This document shows, one piece after another, positions 7,853 through 16,648 of a DNA stretch of 34,485 nucleotides. The DNA is from Gammaproteobacteria bacterium (lineage in GTDB: Bacteria > Pseudomonadota > Gammaproteobacteria > Pseudomonadales > Litorivicinaceae). Every line of letters begins with the position of its first letter. Position 1 is the first letter of the stretch. A program made the translations under genes and the position numbers. The notes beneath the pieces were generated by a model. The model saw only the letters and a program-made list of their open reading frames with translations, was not told the DNA's origin and did not search any database. The stretch is taken from contig PBDH01000019.1 of NCBI GenBank assembly GCA_002717305.1, positions 15,537-50,021 of the forward strand. The letters are read 5' to 3'.

Positions 7853-9277
7853 TTATCGAATATCTAAATAATCAAGAATTGATTGTGCCGCATTACGACC
7901 TTCTGCAATTGCAGTCACCACTAAATCTGAACCACGCACCATATCACCACCCGCGAAAACCTTGGGGTTCGTTGTTTGATACGGAAGCTCTTGATCGTCG
8001 GTCGCCAAAACAAGGCCCGATTCCGAGGTATTGATATTCAAATCTGTAAACCAATCTGCCGGGCTTGGACGAAATCCGAAAGCAATGAGAACGCAATCTG
8101 CAGGAACCACGTCCTCAGATTCTGGAACAACTTCTGGTCTTCGCCGGCCATTTGCGTCTGGCTCACCGAGCCGTGTAGTTACACATTTCACACCGGTGAC
8201 ACCGGTCCCGTCTCCGACAACTTCGATAGGTTGGCGGTTAAACATAAACTTCACACCTTCTTCCCGAGCATTTGCTACCTCGCGACGCGATCCAGGCATG
8301 TTGGCCTCGTCGCGCCGGTATACACAGGTAACGGACTTTGCACCCTGTCGGATCGATGTTCTATTACAGTCCATCGCGGTATCACCACCACCCAAAACGA
8401 TCACACGCTTGCCCTGCATATTTATGAACTCATTCTGATCTTTTTCGAATCCGAGGCAACGGTTTACGTTCGAGATCAAAAATGGTAAAGCCTTGAAAAC
8501 TCCCGATAGGTCTTCACCCGGAAACCCCCCTACCATATTTGTATAGGTGCCCATCCCCAAAAATATTGCGTCAAAGGTTTCCATCAACTCACCGACAGAA
8601 ACATCTTTACCAACCTCTGTATCCAAAAGGAATTCGACGCCCATACTTTCGAAAATCTCGCGACGACGCATCATAACTGTTTTTTCGAGCTTAAATTCTG
8701 GGATCCCAAAGGTTAAGAGACCACCAATTTCAGGATGACGGTCGAATACAAAAGGCTTCACACCGCCACGCGCCAAAATATCAGCTGCAGCAAGGCCTGC
8801 GGGGCCCGCGCCGATAACCGCTACGCGCTTGTCAGACCACTCAACATCCGACATATCTGGGCGCCAGCCAAGAGCAAAAGCGGTATCGGTAATATATTTT
8901 TCGACAGAACCTATCGTGACTGCGCCAAAACCATCGTTCAGCGTGCACGCACCCTCACACAGGCGATCTTGTGGACAAACACGACCACACACTTCAGGCA
9001 GTGAGTTCGTCTTATGACAAAGTTCGACAGCAGCCATAATGTTCCCTTGGCTGATGAGTTCGAGCCAATTGGGGATGTGGTTGTGCACCGGACATTTCCA
9101 AGAGCAATAAGGATTTCCACACTCCAAACAACGATGTGCTTGAGAACCGGCATCTTTCGATTCAAAGGGGTAATAGATTTCAGAAAATTGACCCTTGCGC
9201 TTGTCGAGCTCTTTCTTCGCAGGATCCACCCGTCCAACATCTAAAAACTGGAAGTCATTGTTCTTTTGTGTGGGCAT
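7853..9277 (-). CDS. gltD: Glutamate synthase (NADPH) small chain GltD
   Basis: A 474-residue flavoprotein. GltD takes electrons from NADPH through FAD and [4Fe-4S] clusters and passes them to GltB. The N-terminal cysteine-rich domain has CLECGNPYCSWKCP and a second group CGRVCPQDRLCEGAC. Two dinucleotide folds follow: VAVIGAGPAGLAAADILA for FAD and VIVLGGGDTAMDC for NADPH. ATG 9277 is chosen because AGAGG is ten bases upstream; a TTG at 9286 would sit on top of that site. It follows gltB by 21 bases and the two are one operon. Confidence 0.97.
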   Translation of the reverse strand: MPTQKNNDFQFLDVGRVDPAKKELDKRKGQFSEIYYPFESKDAGSQAHRCLECGNPYCSWKCPVHNHIPNWLELISQGNIMAAVELCHKTNSLPEVCGRVCPQDRLCEGACTLNDGFGAVTIGSVEKYITDTAFALGWRPDMSDVEWSDKRVAVIGAGPAGLAAADILARGGVKPFVFDRHPEIGGLLTFGIPEFKLEKTVMMRRREIFESMGVEFLLDTEVGKDVSVGELMETFDAIFLGMGTYTNMVGGFPGEDLSGVFKALPFLISNVNRCLGFEKDQNEFINMQGKRVIVLGGGDTAMDCNRTSIRQGAKSVTCVYRRDEANMPGSRREVANAREEGVKFMFNRQPIEVVGDGTGVTGVKCVTTRLGEPDANGRRRPEVVPESEDVVPADCVLIAFGFRPSPADWFTDLNINTSESGLVLATDDQELPYQTTNPKVFAGGDMVRGSDLVVTAIAEGRNAAQSILDYLDIR

Positions 9278-9298
9278 TGCAATCAATCCTCTACCTTG

Positions 9299-12200
9299 CT
9301 ATTGCGCACCTGATCTCGATGATGCCAGTAAATCACCTAAACTTGCGGCCTTTGGCTTGACAAGCCAAAACTGGCTGACGAATGACTCGAAATCAGCAAG
9401 GATGGTTTGACCCCACTCACTTTTTGTCTCTTCTATGTAGTCATGAATCTGAGACCGCAAGTGTGCACGATATTGCTCCATCTGCTCAGTACTGATACGC
9501 GTGATTTCGACCAGTTCATGGTTATAACGATCAACAAATGTCCTCGATTCATCTAGAACAAAAGCGAAGCCTCCGGTCATACCAGCGCCAAAGTTACGGC
9601 CAGTACTTCCAAGAACGATCACCAAGCCACCAGTCATATACTCGCAGCAATGATCACCTGCGCCTTCAACAATAGCTGTGGCACCTGAGTTACGAACCGC
9701 AAACCGCTCGCCTGCGCGACCTGCAGCATACAACGTTCCACCAGTTGCACCATACAGACATGTATTACCCATGATTGACGTTTCTTGCGTTGCGAACTTT
9801 GATCCTGCTGGAGGCGCGATCACCAGTCGACCACCAGCCATTCCCTTGCCAACATAATCATTCGCATCACCACGCAGACTCATTTCAAGTCCAGGCGCAT
9901 TGAACACGCCAAAGCTCTGGCCCGCTGTACCGTATAAATTCACACGCACTGGATTCGCCATTCCTTCTCGACCATGAGCCAATGAAATTTCACCAGACAA
10001 GGTCGCACCAACTGAACGATCTTGGTTCGTGACCGTGAACTCGAACTCACCACCAGTTTCAGAGGCAACTGCATCACGCGTGGCTGTAACAATCGCCTGG
10101 TTCAATGGTGCATCATCATATGGCGGGTTTTTATCGACTGCACACAGTTGTGGTTTCCCTTCGTGTTCTGGCCCCTGATAAAGAACAGACGAGAAATCCA
10201 GTTTCGCCTGGCGTTGCGATCGACCGCCAACCTGTGTAAGCAGATCAGTTCTACCAACGAGCTCAGCCAAGGTCTTCACACCTAGTTCTGCCATCAGCTC
10301 TCGCGTCTCTTCAGCCACAAAGTTGAAGAAATGCTTGATCATTTCAACCGTTCCACGGAAATGTTGCTCTCGAAGCAATTCGTTTTGCGTCGCAACACCA
10401 GTTGCGCAATTATTCAAGTGACAGATACGCAGATACTTACATCCCATCGCAACCATGGGTGCCGTGCCAAAGCCAAAACTCTCAGCACCTAGAATTGCGG
10501 CCTTAACGACATCAACGCCTGTCTTTAATCCACCGTCTGTTTGCAAGCGTACTTTGTCACGCAAATCGTTCGCGCGAAGGGCTTGATGCGCTTCCGAGAG
10601 ACCAAGCTCCCACGGTGAGCCCGCGTACTTGATCGATGTCAGTGGGCTTGCAGCAGTACCACCATCATAGCCCGAAATGGTGATCAAATCTGCATAGGCC
10701 TTAGCGACACCAGCTGCAATAGTCCCGACTCCAGGCTCGCTTACTAACTTGACCGAGACTAATGCCTTCGGATTGACCTGTTTGAGGTCAAAAATCAACT
10801 GCGCTAAATCTTCAATCGAATAAATATCGTGATGCGGCGGCGGTGAGATCAAAGTCACGCCAGGCACCGAATAACGGAGTCTGGCGATCAACGCATTTAC
10901 TTTACCGCCGGGCAGCTGGCCGCCTTCACCGGGCTTCGCACCTTGGGCGACCTTAATTTGCAATACTTCAGCATTAACTAAGTAATGCGGAGTCACCCCA
11001 AAACGGCCAGATGCGATCTGTTTGATCTTCGAAACCCGACTGGTACCAAAACGCTCCGAATCCTCACCGCCTTCACCAGAATTTGAGCGTGCACCCAATT
11101 CGTTCATCGCTTGGGCTAGCGCTTCGTGCGCTTCTGGACTTAATGCTCCCAATGACATACCTGCGGAGTCAAATCGCTTCAGAATCGATTCAACGGGCTC
11201 GACCATATCGACCATGATTGCCCGACTGGCATCCTGATTAAACGTAAGCAAATCACGCAACGTAGCGACTGGGCGCTCATTCACGAGTTTCGCGTATTTT
11301 TGGTAAGTTGAGTAAGAGCCCGTCTGCACAGCTTGTTGTAGCGTTTGAATAACATCTGGGTTGTAAGCGTGGTACTCCCCGCCATGCATGTATCTTAAGA
11401 AACCGCCTTGAGGAACGGGCTTACGCATCGACCAAGCGAGGGACTGCCGCACCTTTTGATCATTTTCAAAGTCTGAGAAATCGGCCCCGGCGATTCGGCT
11501 TTGTACCCCTTTGAAACAAAGGTCAACGATGGCGTTCGACAATCCGACAGCTTCAAATAACTGAGCTCCGCGATAACTCGCAATAGTCGAAATACCCATC
11601 TTCGATAAAATCTTCAATAACCCCTTATTGATACCTTTACGGTAGTTACGATGTAACTCGAGCGGATCACCAATAATTTCATCTGATTCAACCAACTCAT
11701 TGATCACGCGATAAGACAAATACGGGTAAACAGCGGTCGCACCAAATCCGAGAAGAACCGCAAAATGGTGAGAGTCGCGCGCTTCAGCAGTGTCAACTAT
11801 GATGTTCGCGCAACACCGCAAGCCCTCTTCAATAAGTCGGTGGTGAACTGCGCCCGTGGCCATCGTTGCAGACACGACCCACTGGTTCTCAGTCACGTGG
11901 CGGTCTGACAGGATCAGCAACGTCTTCCCAGACCGCACCGCATCTACAGATTGCTGACAAACGGATTCAATCGTAGCCTTGAGCCCGAGCGATGACTCGA
12001 ATGCCAGCTCAATTTGAATACGACCATATTTCGGATGATCAAAGCCTTTCAGGCGATCCATCTTCGGCGCCGACAAGATTGGTGAATGCAGAATTACACG
12101 TTCAGCATGATCAGCAGTCTCCTCGAACGGATTTAGCTCCATACCAAGACAGGTCTCCAAACTCATCACAATCGATTCACGTAATGGATCAATTGGTGGA

Positions 12201-13747
12201 TTGGTCACCTGTGCAAATTGTTGCCTGAAATAGTCAGCGACGTGGCGCTGTTCAGTCGAGAGGACCGCCATCGGGGTGTCGTCACCCATCGAACCAACCG
12301 CCTCCTGACCGGTTTCAGCAAGCGGCTTGATGACTTGGTGACGCTCTTCCCTCGTGAGGTTAAATAGTTTCAGATATGGCGTTAAGCCTCGTTCTGAGAG
12401 TTTTTTAAGATCAGAAAACGGGTCTTTCATCTCCGTTTCAAAGCGAATGGTCTGCTCACGTAACCACTGTTTGTAGGGCTGACGGCCTTTCAATTGATGA
12501 TCAATATCATCTGCCGTTAACATTTCGCCCGTTTCAGTGTCCACAGCCAAAATCTCACCGGGCCCAACCCGGCCTTTAGCAACGACATCTTCAGGCTTGT
12601 AATCCCAAGTTCCAATTTCGGAGGCAAGGGTCAAATAACCATTTTTCGTTTTGACCCAACGCGCTGGACGCAGTCCATTGCGATCGAGCAGACAGCAAGC
12701 GTAACGACCATCTGTTAAGACTATTCCGGCGGGCCCATCCCACGGCTCCATGTGCATCGAATTATATTCGTAAAAAGCTCGCAAATTAGCATCCATGTCG
12801 TCCACATTCTGCCATGCAGGCGGAATAAGCATTCGGATCGCTCGAAACAGATCCATGCCTCCAGCGACCATAACCTCAAGCATGTTATCAAGACTTGAGG
12901 AGTCTGAACCGGTTGAATTCACCAATGGAAGAACTTTATCTATATCTGGCAGGCACTCGGATTTGAACAAATGTCCGCGTGCATTTGCCCAGTTTCTGTT
13001 GCCCGAGATTGTGTTGATTTCGCCGTTATGTGCCAGCAGACGGAATGGTTGGGCCAATGGCCAACGCGGCAAAGTATTTGTGGAAAACCGTTGATGGAAC
13101 ACACAAATTGCTGTGGCCATCAACTTATCACTCAGATCCGGGAAAAAATTGTGCAAATCGGTCGGCATCATCAGGCCTTTGTAGGAGATCACACGCCGGG
13201 ACAATGAGCATAGATAGTTATCTGCGTTGAAGCCAATCGCCCTCTCTATGAGTCGTGATGCAATGAATAGCTCATTATCGAACTGTTTTCTATCCTGGTT
13301 TTGAGGCTCTACGAATACCTGTTTGAACAATGGCATATTACCGCGCGCGATTGGCCCAAGCCTGGAGGGATCGATAGGGACATCCCTCCACCCGGCGACT
13401 GAAAGCTGGCGCGATTGCAACAGGTTCTCAATTACCTGTATAGCCTGCTTGTCATTCGAATCATCAGGCGATAGGAAGACCATTCCCACGGCGAATAACC
13501 CACCCAATTCGACGCCACATGCATCGACTGCGGCTCTGCGCATGAAGGCATCCGGCATCTGAAACAATAACCCACAGCCGTCTCCTGTCTTACCATCAGC
13601 AGCGATCCCACCGCGATGCGTCATGCGAGTTAGGGCCTCAATCGACGTCATCAATAGGTCGTGGCTAGCCTCACCTTCACAACTAGCGATCAGACCGAAA
13701 CCGCAGTTGTCGCGAAACTCTCCAGGCGTATAAAGACCTTTGGCCAT
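9299..13747 (-). CDS. gltB: Glutamate synthase large chain GltB
   Basis: A 1482-residue enzyme that transfers the amide nitrogen of glutamine to 2-oxoglutarate, giving two glutamates. With start ATG 13747 (AGGAAG ribosome site) the protein opens MAKGLYTPGEFRDN-C15-GFG; Cys15 is the expected N-terminal nucleophile of the class II amidotransferase domain after propeptide cleavage. Next come a central domain, the FMN synthase domain with its [3Fe-4S] cysteines in CKYLRICHLNNCATG, and the C-terminal GXGXG beta-helix domain. An in-frame longer start at 13810 would add 21 residues not typical of the family. A terminator-like hairpin upstream suggests that gltB has its own promoter within 13748-13903, but I could not assign one. 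Confidence 0.97.
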   Translation of the reverse strand: MAKGLYTPGEFRDNCGFGLIASCEGEASHDLLMTSIEALTRMTHRGGIAADGKTGDGCGLLFQMPDAFMRRAAVDACGVELGGLFAVGMVFLSPDDSNDKQAIQVIENLLQSRQLSVAGWRDVPIDPSRLGPIARGNMPLFKQVFVEPQNQDRKQFDNELFIASRLIERAIGFNADNYLCSLSRRVISYKGLMMPTDLHNFFPDLSDKLMATAICVFHQRFSTNTLPRWPLAQPFRLLAHNGEINTISGNRNWANARGHLFKSECLPDIDKVLPLVNSTGSDSSSLDNMLEVMVAGGMDLFRAIRMLIPPAWQNVDDMDANLRAFYEYNSMHMEPWDGPAGIVLTDGRYACCLLDRNGLRPARWVKTKNGYLTLASEIGTWDYKPEDVVAKGRVGPGEILAVDTETGEMLTADDIDHQLKGRQPYKQWLREQTIRFETEMKDPFSDLKKLSERGLTPYLKLFNLTREERHQVIKPLAETGQEAVGSMGDDTPMAVLSTEQRHVADYFRQQFAQVTNPPIDPLRESIVMSLETCLGMELNPFEETADHAERVILHSPILSAPKMDRLKGFDHPKYGRIQIELAFESSLGLKATIESVCQQSVDAVRSGKTLLILSDRHVTENQWVVSATMATGAVHHRLIEEGLRCCANIIVDTAEARDSHHFAVLLGFGATAVYPYLSYRVINELVESDEIIGDPLELHRNYRKGINKGLLKILSKMGISTIASYRGAQLFEAVGLSNAIVDLCFKGVQSRIAGADFSDFENDQKVRQSLAWSMRKPVPQGGFLRYMHGGEYHAYNPDVIQTLQQAVQTGSYSTYQKYAKLVNERPVATLRDLLTFNQDASRAIMVDMVEPVESILKRFDSAGMSLGALSPEAHEALAQAMNELGARSNSGEGGEDSERFGTSRVSKIKQIASGRFGVTPHYLVNAEVLQIKVAQGAKPGEGGQLPGGKVNALIARLRYSVPGVTLISPPPHHDIYSIEDLAQLIFDLKQVNPKALVSVKLVSEPGVGTIAAGVAKAYADLITISGYDGGTAASPLTSIKYAGSPWELGLSEAHQALRANDLRDKVRLQTDGGLKTGVDVVKAAILGAESFGFGTAPMVAMGCKYLRICHLNNCATGVATQNELLREQHFRGTVEMIKHFFNFVAEETRELMAELGVKTLAELVGRTDLLTQVGGRSQRQAKLDFSSVLYQGPEHEGKPQLCAVDKNPPYDDAPLNQAIVTATRDAVASETGGEFEFTVTNQDRSVGATLSGEISLAHGREGMANPVRVNLYGTAGQSFGVFNAPGLEMSLRGDANDYVGKGMAGGRLVIAPPAGSKFATQETSIMGNTCLYGATGGTLYAAGRAGERFAVRNSGATAIVEGAGDHCCEYMTGGLVIVLGSTGRNFGAGMTGGFAFVLDESRTFVDRYNHELVEITRISTEQMEQYRAHLRSQIHDYIEETKSEWGQTILADFESFVSQFWLVKPKAASLGDLLASSRSGAQ

Positions 13748-13903
13748 ATGTTTCTTCCTAAAGTTACACGACCAATAGGCCGCAACCTCATCCAAAGCAG
13801 GACGTAACACAACCCGCTAAAACCTGATTACCAACCTTACGAACAAATCTCAAAAGCGCCAACAAAATTGTTCGGGTCGATAGGATTCAACTGTTAGAAT
13901 CCG

Positions 13904-13930
13904 AAAAAAAAGGCCGAATAGTATATGGCC
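13904..13930 (-). terminator. Probable intrinsic terminator after the DamX-like gene
   Basis: On the minus strand the sequence is GGCCATA-TAC-TAT(TC)GGCC followed by eight Ts. The stem of GGCC/GGCC plus ATA/TAT, with a two-base bulge, and the T run form a Rho-independent terminator 45 bases past the stop at 13975 and before gltB. It would separate the aro transcript from the glt operon. The bulge makes the stem moderate in strength. Confidence 0.6.
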
Positions 13931-13974
13931 CCTCGGATCGAGGAGCAAATGCGCAGTAAGCTCGCGAAAACTAC

Positions 13975-14790
13975 TTATTTATTCGGTGCTAGAGGAATTA
14001 TCGTCTGTGGATAAGCGACGCCATTTTCGGCACCCATCTGAACGAAAACAAATATACCCAGTAAAGCCACAAAAACCATACCGCTCGCAATCAGCCAAGC
14101 CGTTGTGAGACGAATCTTATTCCAACGATATTTGATGCGGCCTCCTTGCAAATTTGTCAAGTCTCTGCGGTCTGTTTCGTTGATTGCCTGCAGTAATTGC
14201 CTCGGCTGCGATGCGTGCTGCCTTAACACTCGGGACGCCAAATCAGATATTTCTGCGTACAATTGGAGATCATTTACGGCCTGCTCCAGATCTTGCTGAT
14301 CCCATAGCGGCAAACGGACAATACTCGGCATACAGCGTAACGGTTTTAGGGACTGTAAACGCGATACTAGCTGGTCCTCGCCAACTAATAAAATCGACCA
14401 TCGACGCCCATAAGCGCCAACGGTCAACTCTTGAAATAATTGCAATACATCATCCTGTAAGTGATGCGAGTCATCAACAATAACCTCTGGAACACCGTAC
14501 TCGAAGCCATGGAATTTTTTACTTTGCAACCGAGCCAGCATATCAATGTTTGTACCCTCCGGGCGCAGTCCCGTAAGTCCGGCCATCCGAAGGACTACAT
14601 CTGTTCGATCTCCGAGAAATTCGCCCTCGAGACGGAGAGAGTTAACCGGACCTCTAAGTATCAGGGCCTCCACGATAGCAGTTTTACCTTGACCGGGCGC
14701 ACCCACCAAAACGACCATGCCTTTAGCCCATCGAACAGCTGACCTAGTGCGTTCAACACATGCTCGCTGAGATCGAACTAGTGACAGCAC
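13975..14790 (-). CDS. DamX-like membrane-anchored AAA ATPase lacking a SPOR domain
   Basis: A 271-residue protein immediately after aroB, the position of damX in many gammaproteobacteria. It has an AAA/ExeA-like ATPase domain with Walker A GAPGQGKT (30-37) and Walker B VIVDD (103-107), then a basic stretch and one membrane helix (about 229-251), leaving only about 20 residues in the periplasm. DamX proteins known to me carry a C-terminal SPOR domain that binds denuded peptidoglycan at the division site; none is present, and only 227 bases separate the stop from gltB, so it has not simply been split off by a frameshift. The start is GTG at 14790 with a weak ribosome site, overlapping aroB by 13 bases. 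The function is inferred from position and architecture and is uncertain. Confidence 0.7.
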   Translation of the reverse strand: MLSLVRSQRACVERTRSAVRWAKGMVVLVGAPGQGKTAIVEALILRGPVNSLRLEGEFLGDRTDVVLRMAGLTGLRPEGTNIDMLARLQSKKFHGFEYGVPEVIVDDSHHLQDDVLQLFQELTVGAYGRRWSILLVGEDQLVSRLQSLKPLRCMPSIVRLPLWDQQDLEQAVNDLQLYAEISDLASRVLRQHASQPRQLLQAINETDRRDLTNLQGGRIKYRWNKIRLTTAWLIASGMVFVALLGIFVFVQMGAENGVAYPQTIIPLAPNK

Positions 14791-15854
14791 GCTTGAAGCA
14801 CGTTATCAAGAACAGTCATTGGTACCTGTTCCTCCACAAAGGCCGCCCCAAGTGAGCGCATCAATATTAGCCGTAAACGGCCATCGATATTCTTTTTGTC
14901 AACAGCCATGTGCTTTAAAAAATCGTTGGGGGTCATGCCTTTTGGCGGCTTCACTGGCAGATTAGCACGTTCACAAATCGATACGGTCCTAATCACATCG
15001 GATTCAGAAAGCATTCCCACCATATGTGAGAGGCGCGCCGCCAACACCATTCCTGTTCCGACAGCTTCGCCATGCAAGCAACCGCTATAGCCCAGATGTG
15101 CCTCTATCGCATGACCAAAGGTATGTCCGAGATTTAAAAGTGCGCGAACTCCGCTCTCGCGCTCGTCACGCGCAACTATTGCAGCTTTCATCTTGCATGA
15201 GTGCTCAATGGCTTTTGATAAAGCACTGGGTTCCTTGGCTATCAACTCATCAAGATGACCTTCAATCCAAGATAAAAATTCCACATCCCCTAACAACCCA
15301 TATTTGATCACCTCGGCAATTCCGGCAGACATCTCTCTAGCCGGCAAAGTTTCTAATACATCTGTATCAATGAGGACTGCGATTGGCTGATGAAACGCTC
15401 CAATCATATTTTTCCCCAAACGATGGTTTACGCCAGTTTTTCCGCCCACTGACGAATCAACCTGCGACAACAATGTGGTCGGAATCTGCAAAAAATCGGT
15501 CCCGCGTTGATAGGTCGCAGCAGCAAACCCTACAATATCGCCGACGACGCCACCGCCCAAAGCGACCATAGTTACATTCCGTGAGAATCGCTGGGTTAGT
15601 GCTTCCGAAAAAATGAGATCCAGAGTTCCAATATTTTTATGATTCTCGCCATCAGGGAGAATCACGGTCGCTACTTCAAACGCCTTCAAATTGGATAGAA
15701 CACGGTCAAGATAAAGAGGGGCTATGGTTTCATTAGTAACCAAAAGAAGTTGGTTCCCCTTGATTACTGAACCGAGCAATTCGGAGTCAATCAAGCCGTG
15801 CCCTATGTGAATTGGGTATGTCCGTTCTCCCAAATCCACGTTAAGCGTTTTCAT
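14778..15854 (-). CDS. aroB: 3-dehydroquinate synthase AroB
   Basis: A 358-residue NAD- and metal-dependent enzyme, second step of the shikimate pathway, turning DAHP into 3-dehydroquinate. Visible motifs are the nucleotide-binding GGGVVGDIVGFAAATYQRG, the DSSVGGKTGVNH segment, the metal-ligand region LNLGHTFGHAIE, and HGEAVGTGM. The ATG has a GGGAG ribosome site and overlaps the aroK 3' end by 14 bases, so the two are translationally coupled, as in many relatives. Confidence 0.97.
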   Translation of the reverse strand: MKTLNVDLGERTYPIHIGHGLIDSELLGSVIKGNQLLLVTNETIAPLYLDRVLSNLKAFEVATVILPDGENHKNIGTLDLIFSEALTQRFSRNVTMVALGGGVVGDIVGFAAATYQRGTDFLQIPTTLLSQVDSSVGGKTGVNHRLGKNMIGAFHQPIAVLIDTDVLETLPAREMSAGIAEVIKYGLLGDVEFLSWIEGHLDELIAKEPSALSKAIEHSCKMKAAIVARDERESGVRALLNLGHTFGHAIEAHLGYSGCLHGEAVGTGMVLAARLSHMVGMLSESDVIRTVSICERANLPVKPPKGMTPNDFLKHMAVDKKNIDGRLRLILMRSLGAAFVEEQVPMTVLDNVLQACCH

Positions 15855-16380
15855 GATTTTCTCCCTTTAACCGTTCTATGATTTGTCTCACCACGATCGC
15901 CGGATTAGTTTCACTAGTCTGCACCTGTATAGCTGCATGAGCTTGATAAAACGGCTCGCGCTCCGCAGCCATTGCCCGTAATTTTCCTCTGGGGTCTCTA
16001 ACCTGCAGCAATGGTCTGTTCTTATCATTTTTAAGTCGGTTCAGCTGCGTTTTTAAATCAACCTGCAACCAAATCACTTGGCGTTTATGCCTCGTTAAAA
16101 GTTGCCTATTTTTTTCACGTAAAACTACACCCGCACCAGTAGAAACAACAACGTTACTCTGGCTTACAAGATCAGCAAATACTCTTGTTTCCCGATCACG
16201 AAATCCCTCCTCACCCTCTACATCGAAAATCCAAGGAATGTTGGCCCCAGAACGCGTCTCAATCTCATCGTCTAGATCAAAAAAAGAAACGTTTAGCTTG
16301 GCAGCAAGTACCCTACCCACCGTCGTTTTTCCTGCTCCAGTCGGACCGATCAGTATAAGGGGAAAAGAGATATCTAACAT
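15841..16380 (-). CDS. aroK: Shikimate kinase AroK
   Basis: A 179-residue kinase that phosphorylates shikimate with ATP. The P-loop GPTGAGKT is at residues 12-19, FFDLDDEIE supplies the acidic shikimate-binding residues (about 33-41), and GEEGFRDRETRV and VSTGAGVVLRE follow as in the family. The lid arginine region NDKNRPLL is present. A GAGG site precedes the ATG. It heads the leftward aro cluster, facing the PBP1A gene; the pilMNOPQ genes that often sit between them are absent. Confidence 0.96.
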   Translation of the reverse strand: MLDISFPLILIGPTGAGKTTVGRVLAAKLNVSFFDLDDEIETRSGANIPWIFDVEGEEGFRDRETRVFADLVSQSNVVVSTGAGVVLREKNRQLLTRHKRQVIWLQVDLKTQLNRLKNDKNRPLLQVRDPRGKLRAMAAEREPFYQAHAAIQVQTSETNPAIVVRQIIERLKGENHENA

Positions 16381-16648
16381 GTATCCTCGATCAAAAAATG
16401 CATAGAAACTGAGAGTTTAACAGCTCTCGTTTCACAGCTCGATGATGCAATTGTGCGAAAAGTTTATAATTTCGAACACTTGACTTTATCCTCAGATTTT
16501 TTGGCTAGTATAAACTTTGGTTTGGTTTGTACTGACCTGATTCGATCTCGTAAACTACTAAGAATAGGCAACTAATTTAATTTTATCACATCGATATTAG
16601 GCTCTTAATTTAGGTACACTTCGGGAGTATGTTGAACTTGGAATACTT
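16381..16648. other. Divergent promoter region between aroK and the PBP1A gene
   Basis: These 268 AT-rich bases must hold the promoters of two divergent genes. A TATAAT is at 16465-16470 and a TTGACT at 16480-16485 on the plus strand, but neither has a partner at a good spacing, so I do not assign a promoter. A seven-codon frame (16629-16652, MLNLEYL) has its stop TGA overlapping the GTG start of the PBP1A gene. Confidence 0.4.

Noticed and set aside
7976..8488. Frame of 170 codons on the plus strand
   Set aside because: It runs antisense through gltD, has no family features and is best explained as a shadow of gltD codon bias.
14184..14483. Plus-strand frame opposite the DamX-like gene
   Set aside because: Considered as a possible missing SPOR part, but it is antisense and lacks SPOR features.
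16465..16511. TATAAT and TTGACT...TAGTAT as PBP1A promoters
   Set aside because: The hexamers are not paired at 16-18 bases (no -35 for the first, about 20 bases for the second), so no promoter was called.
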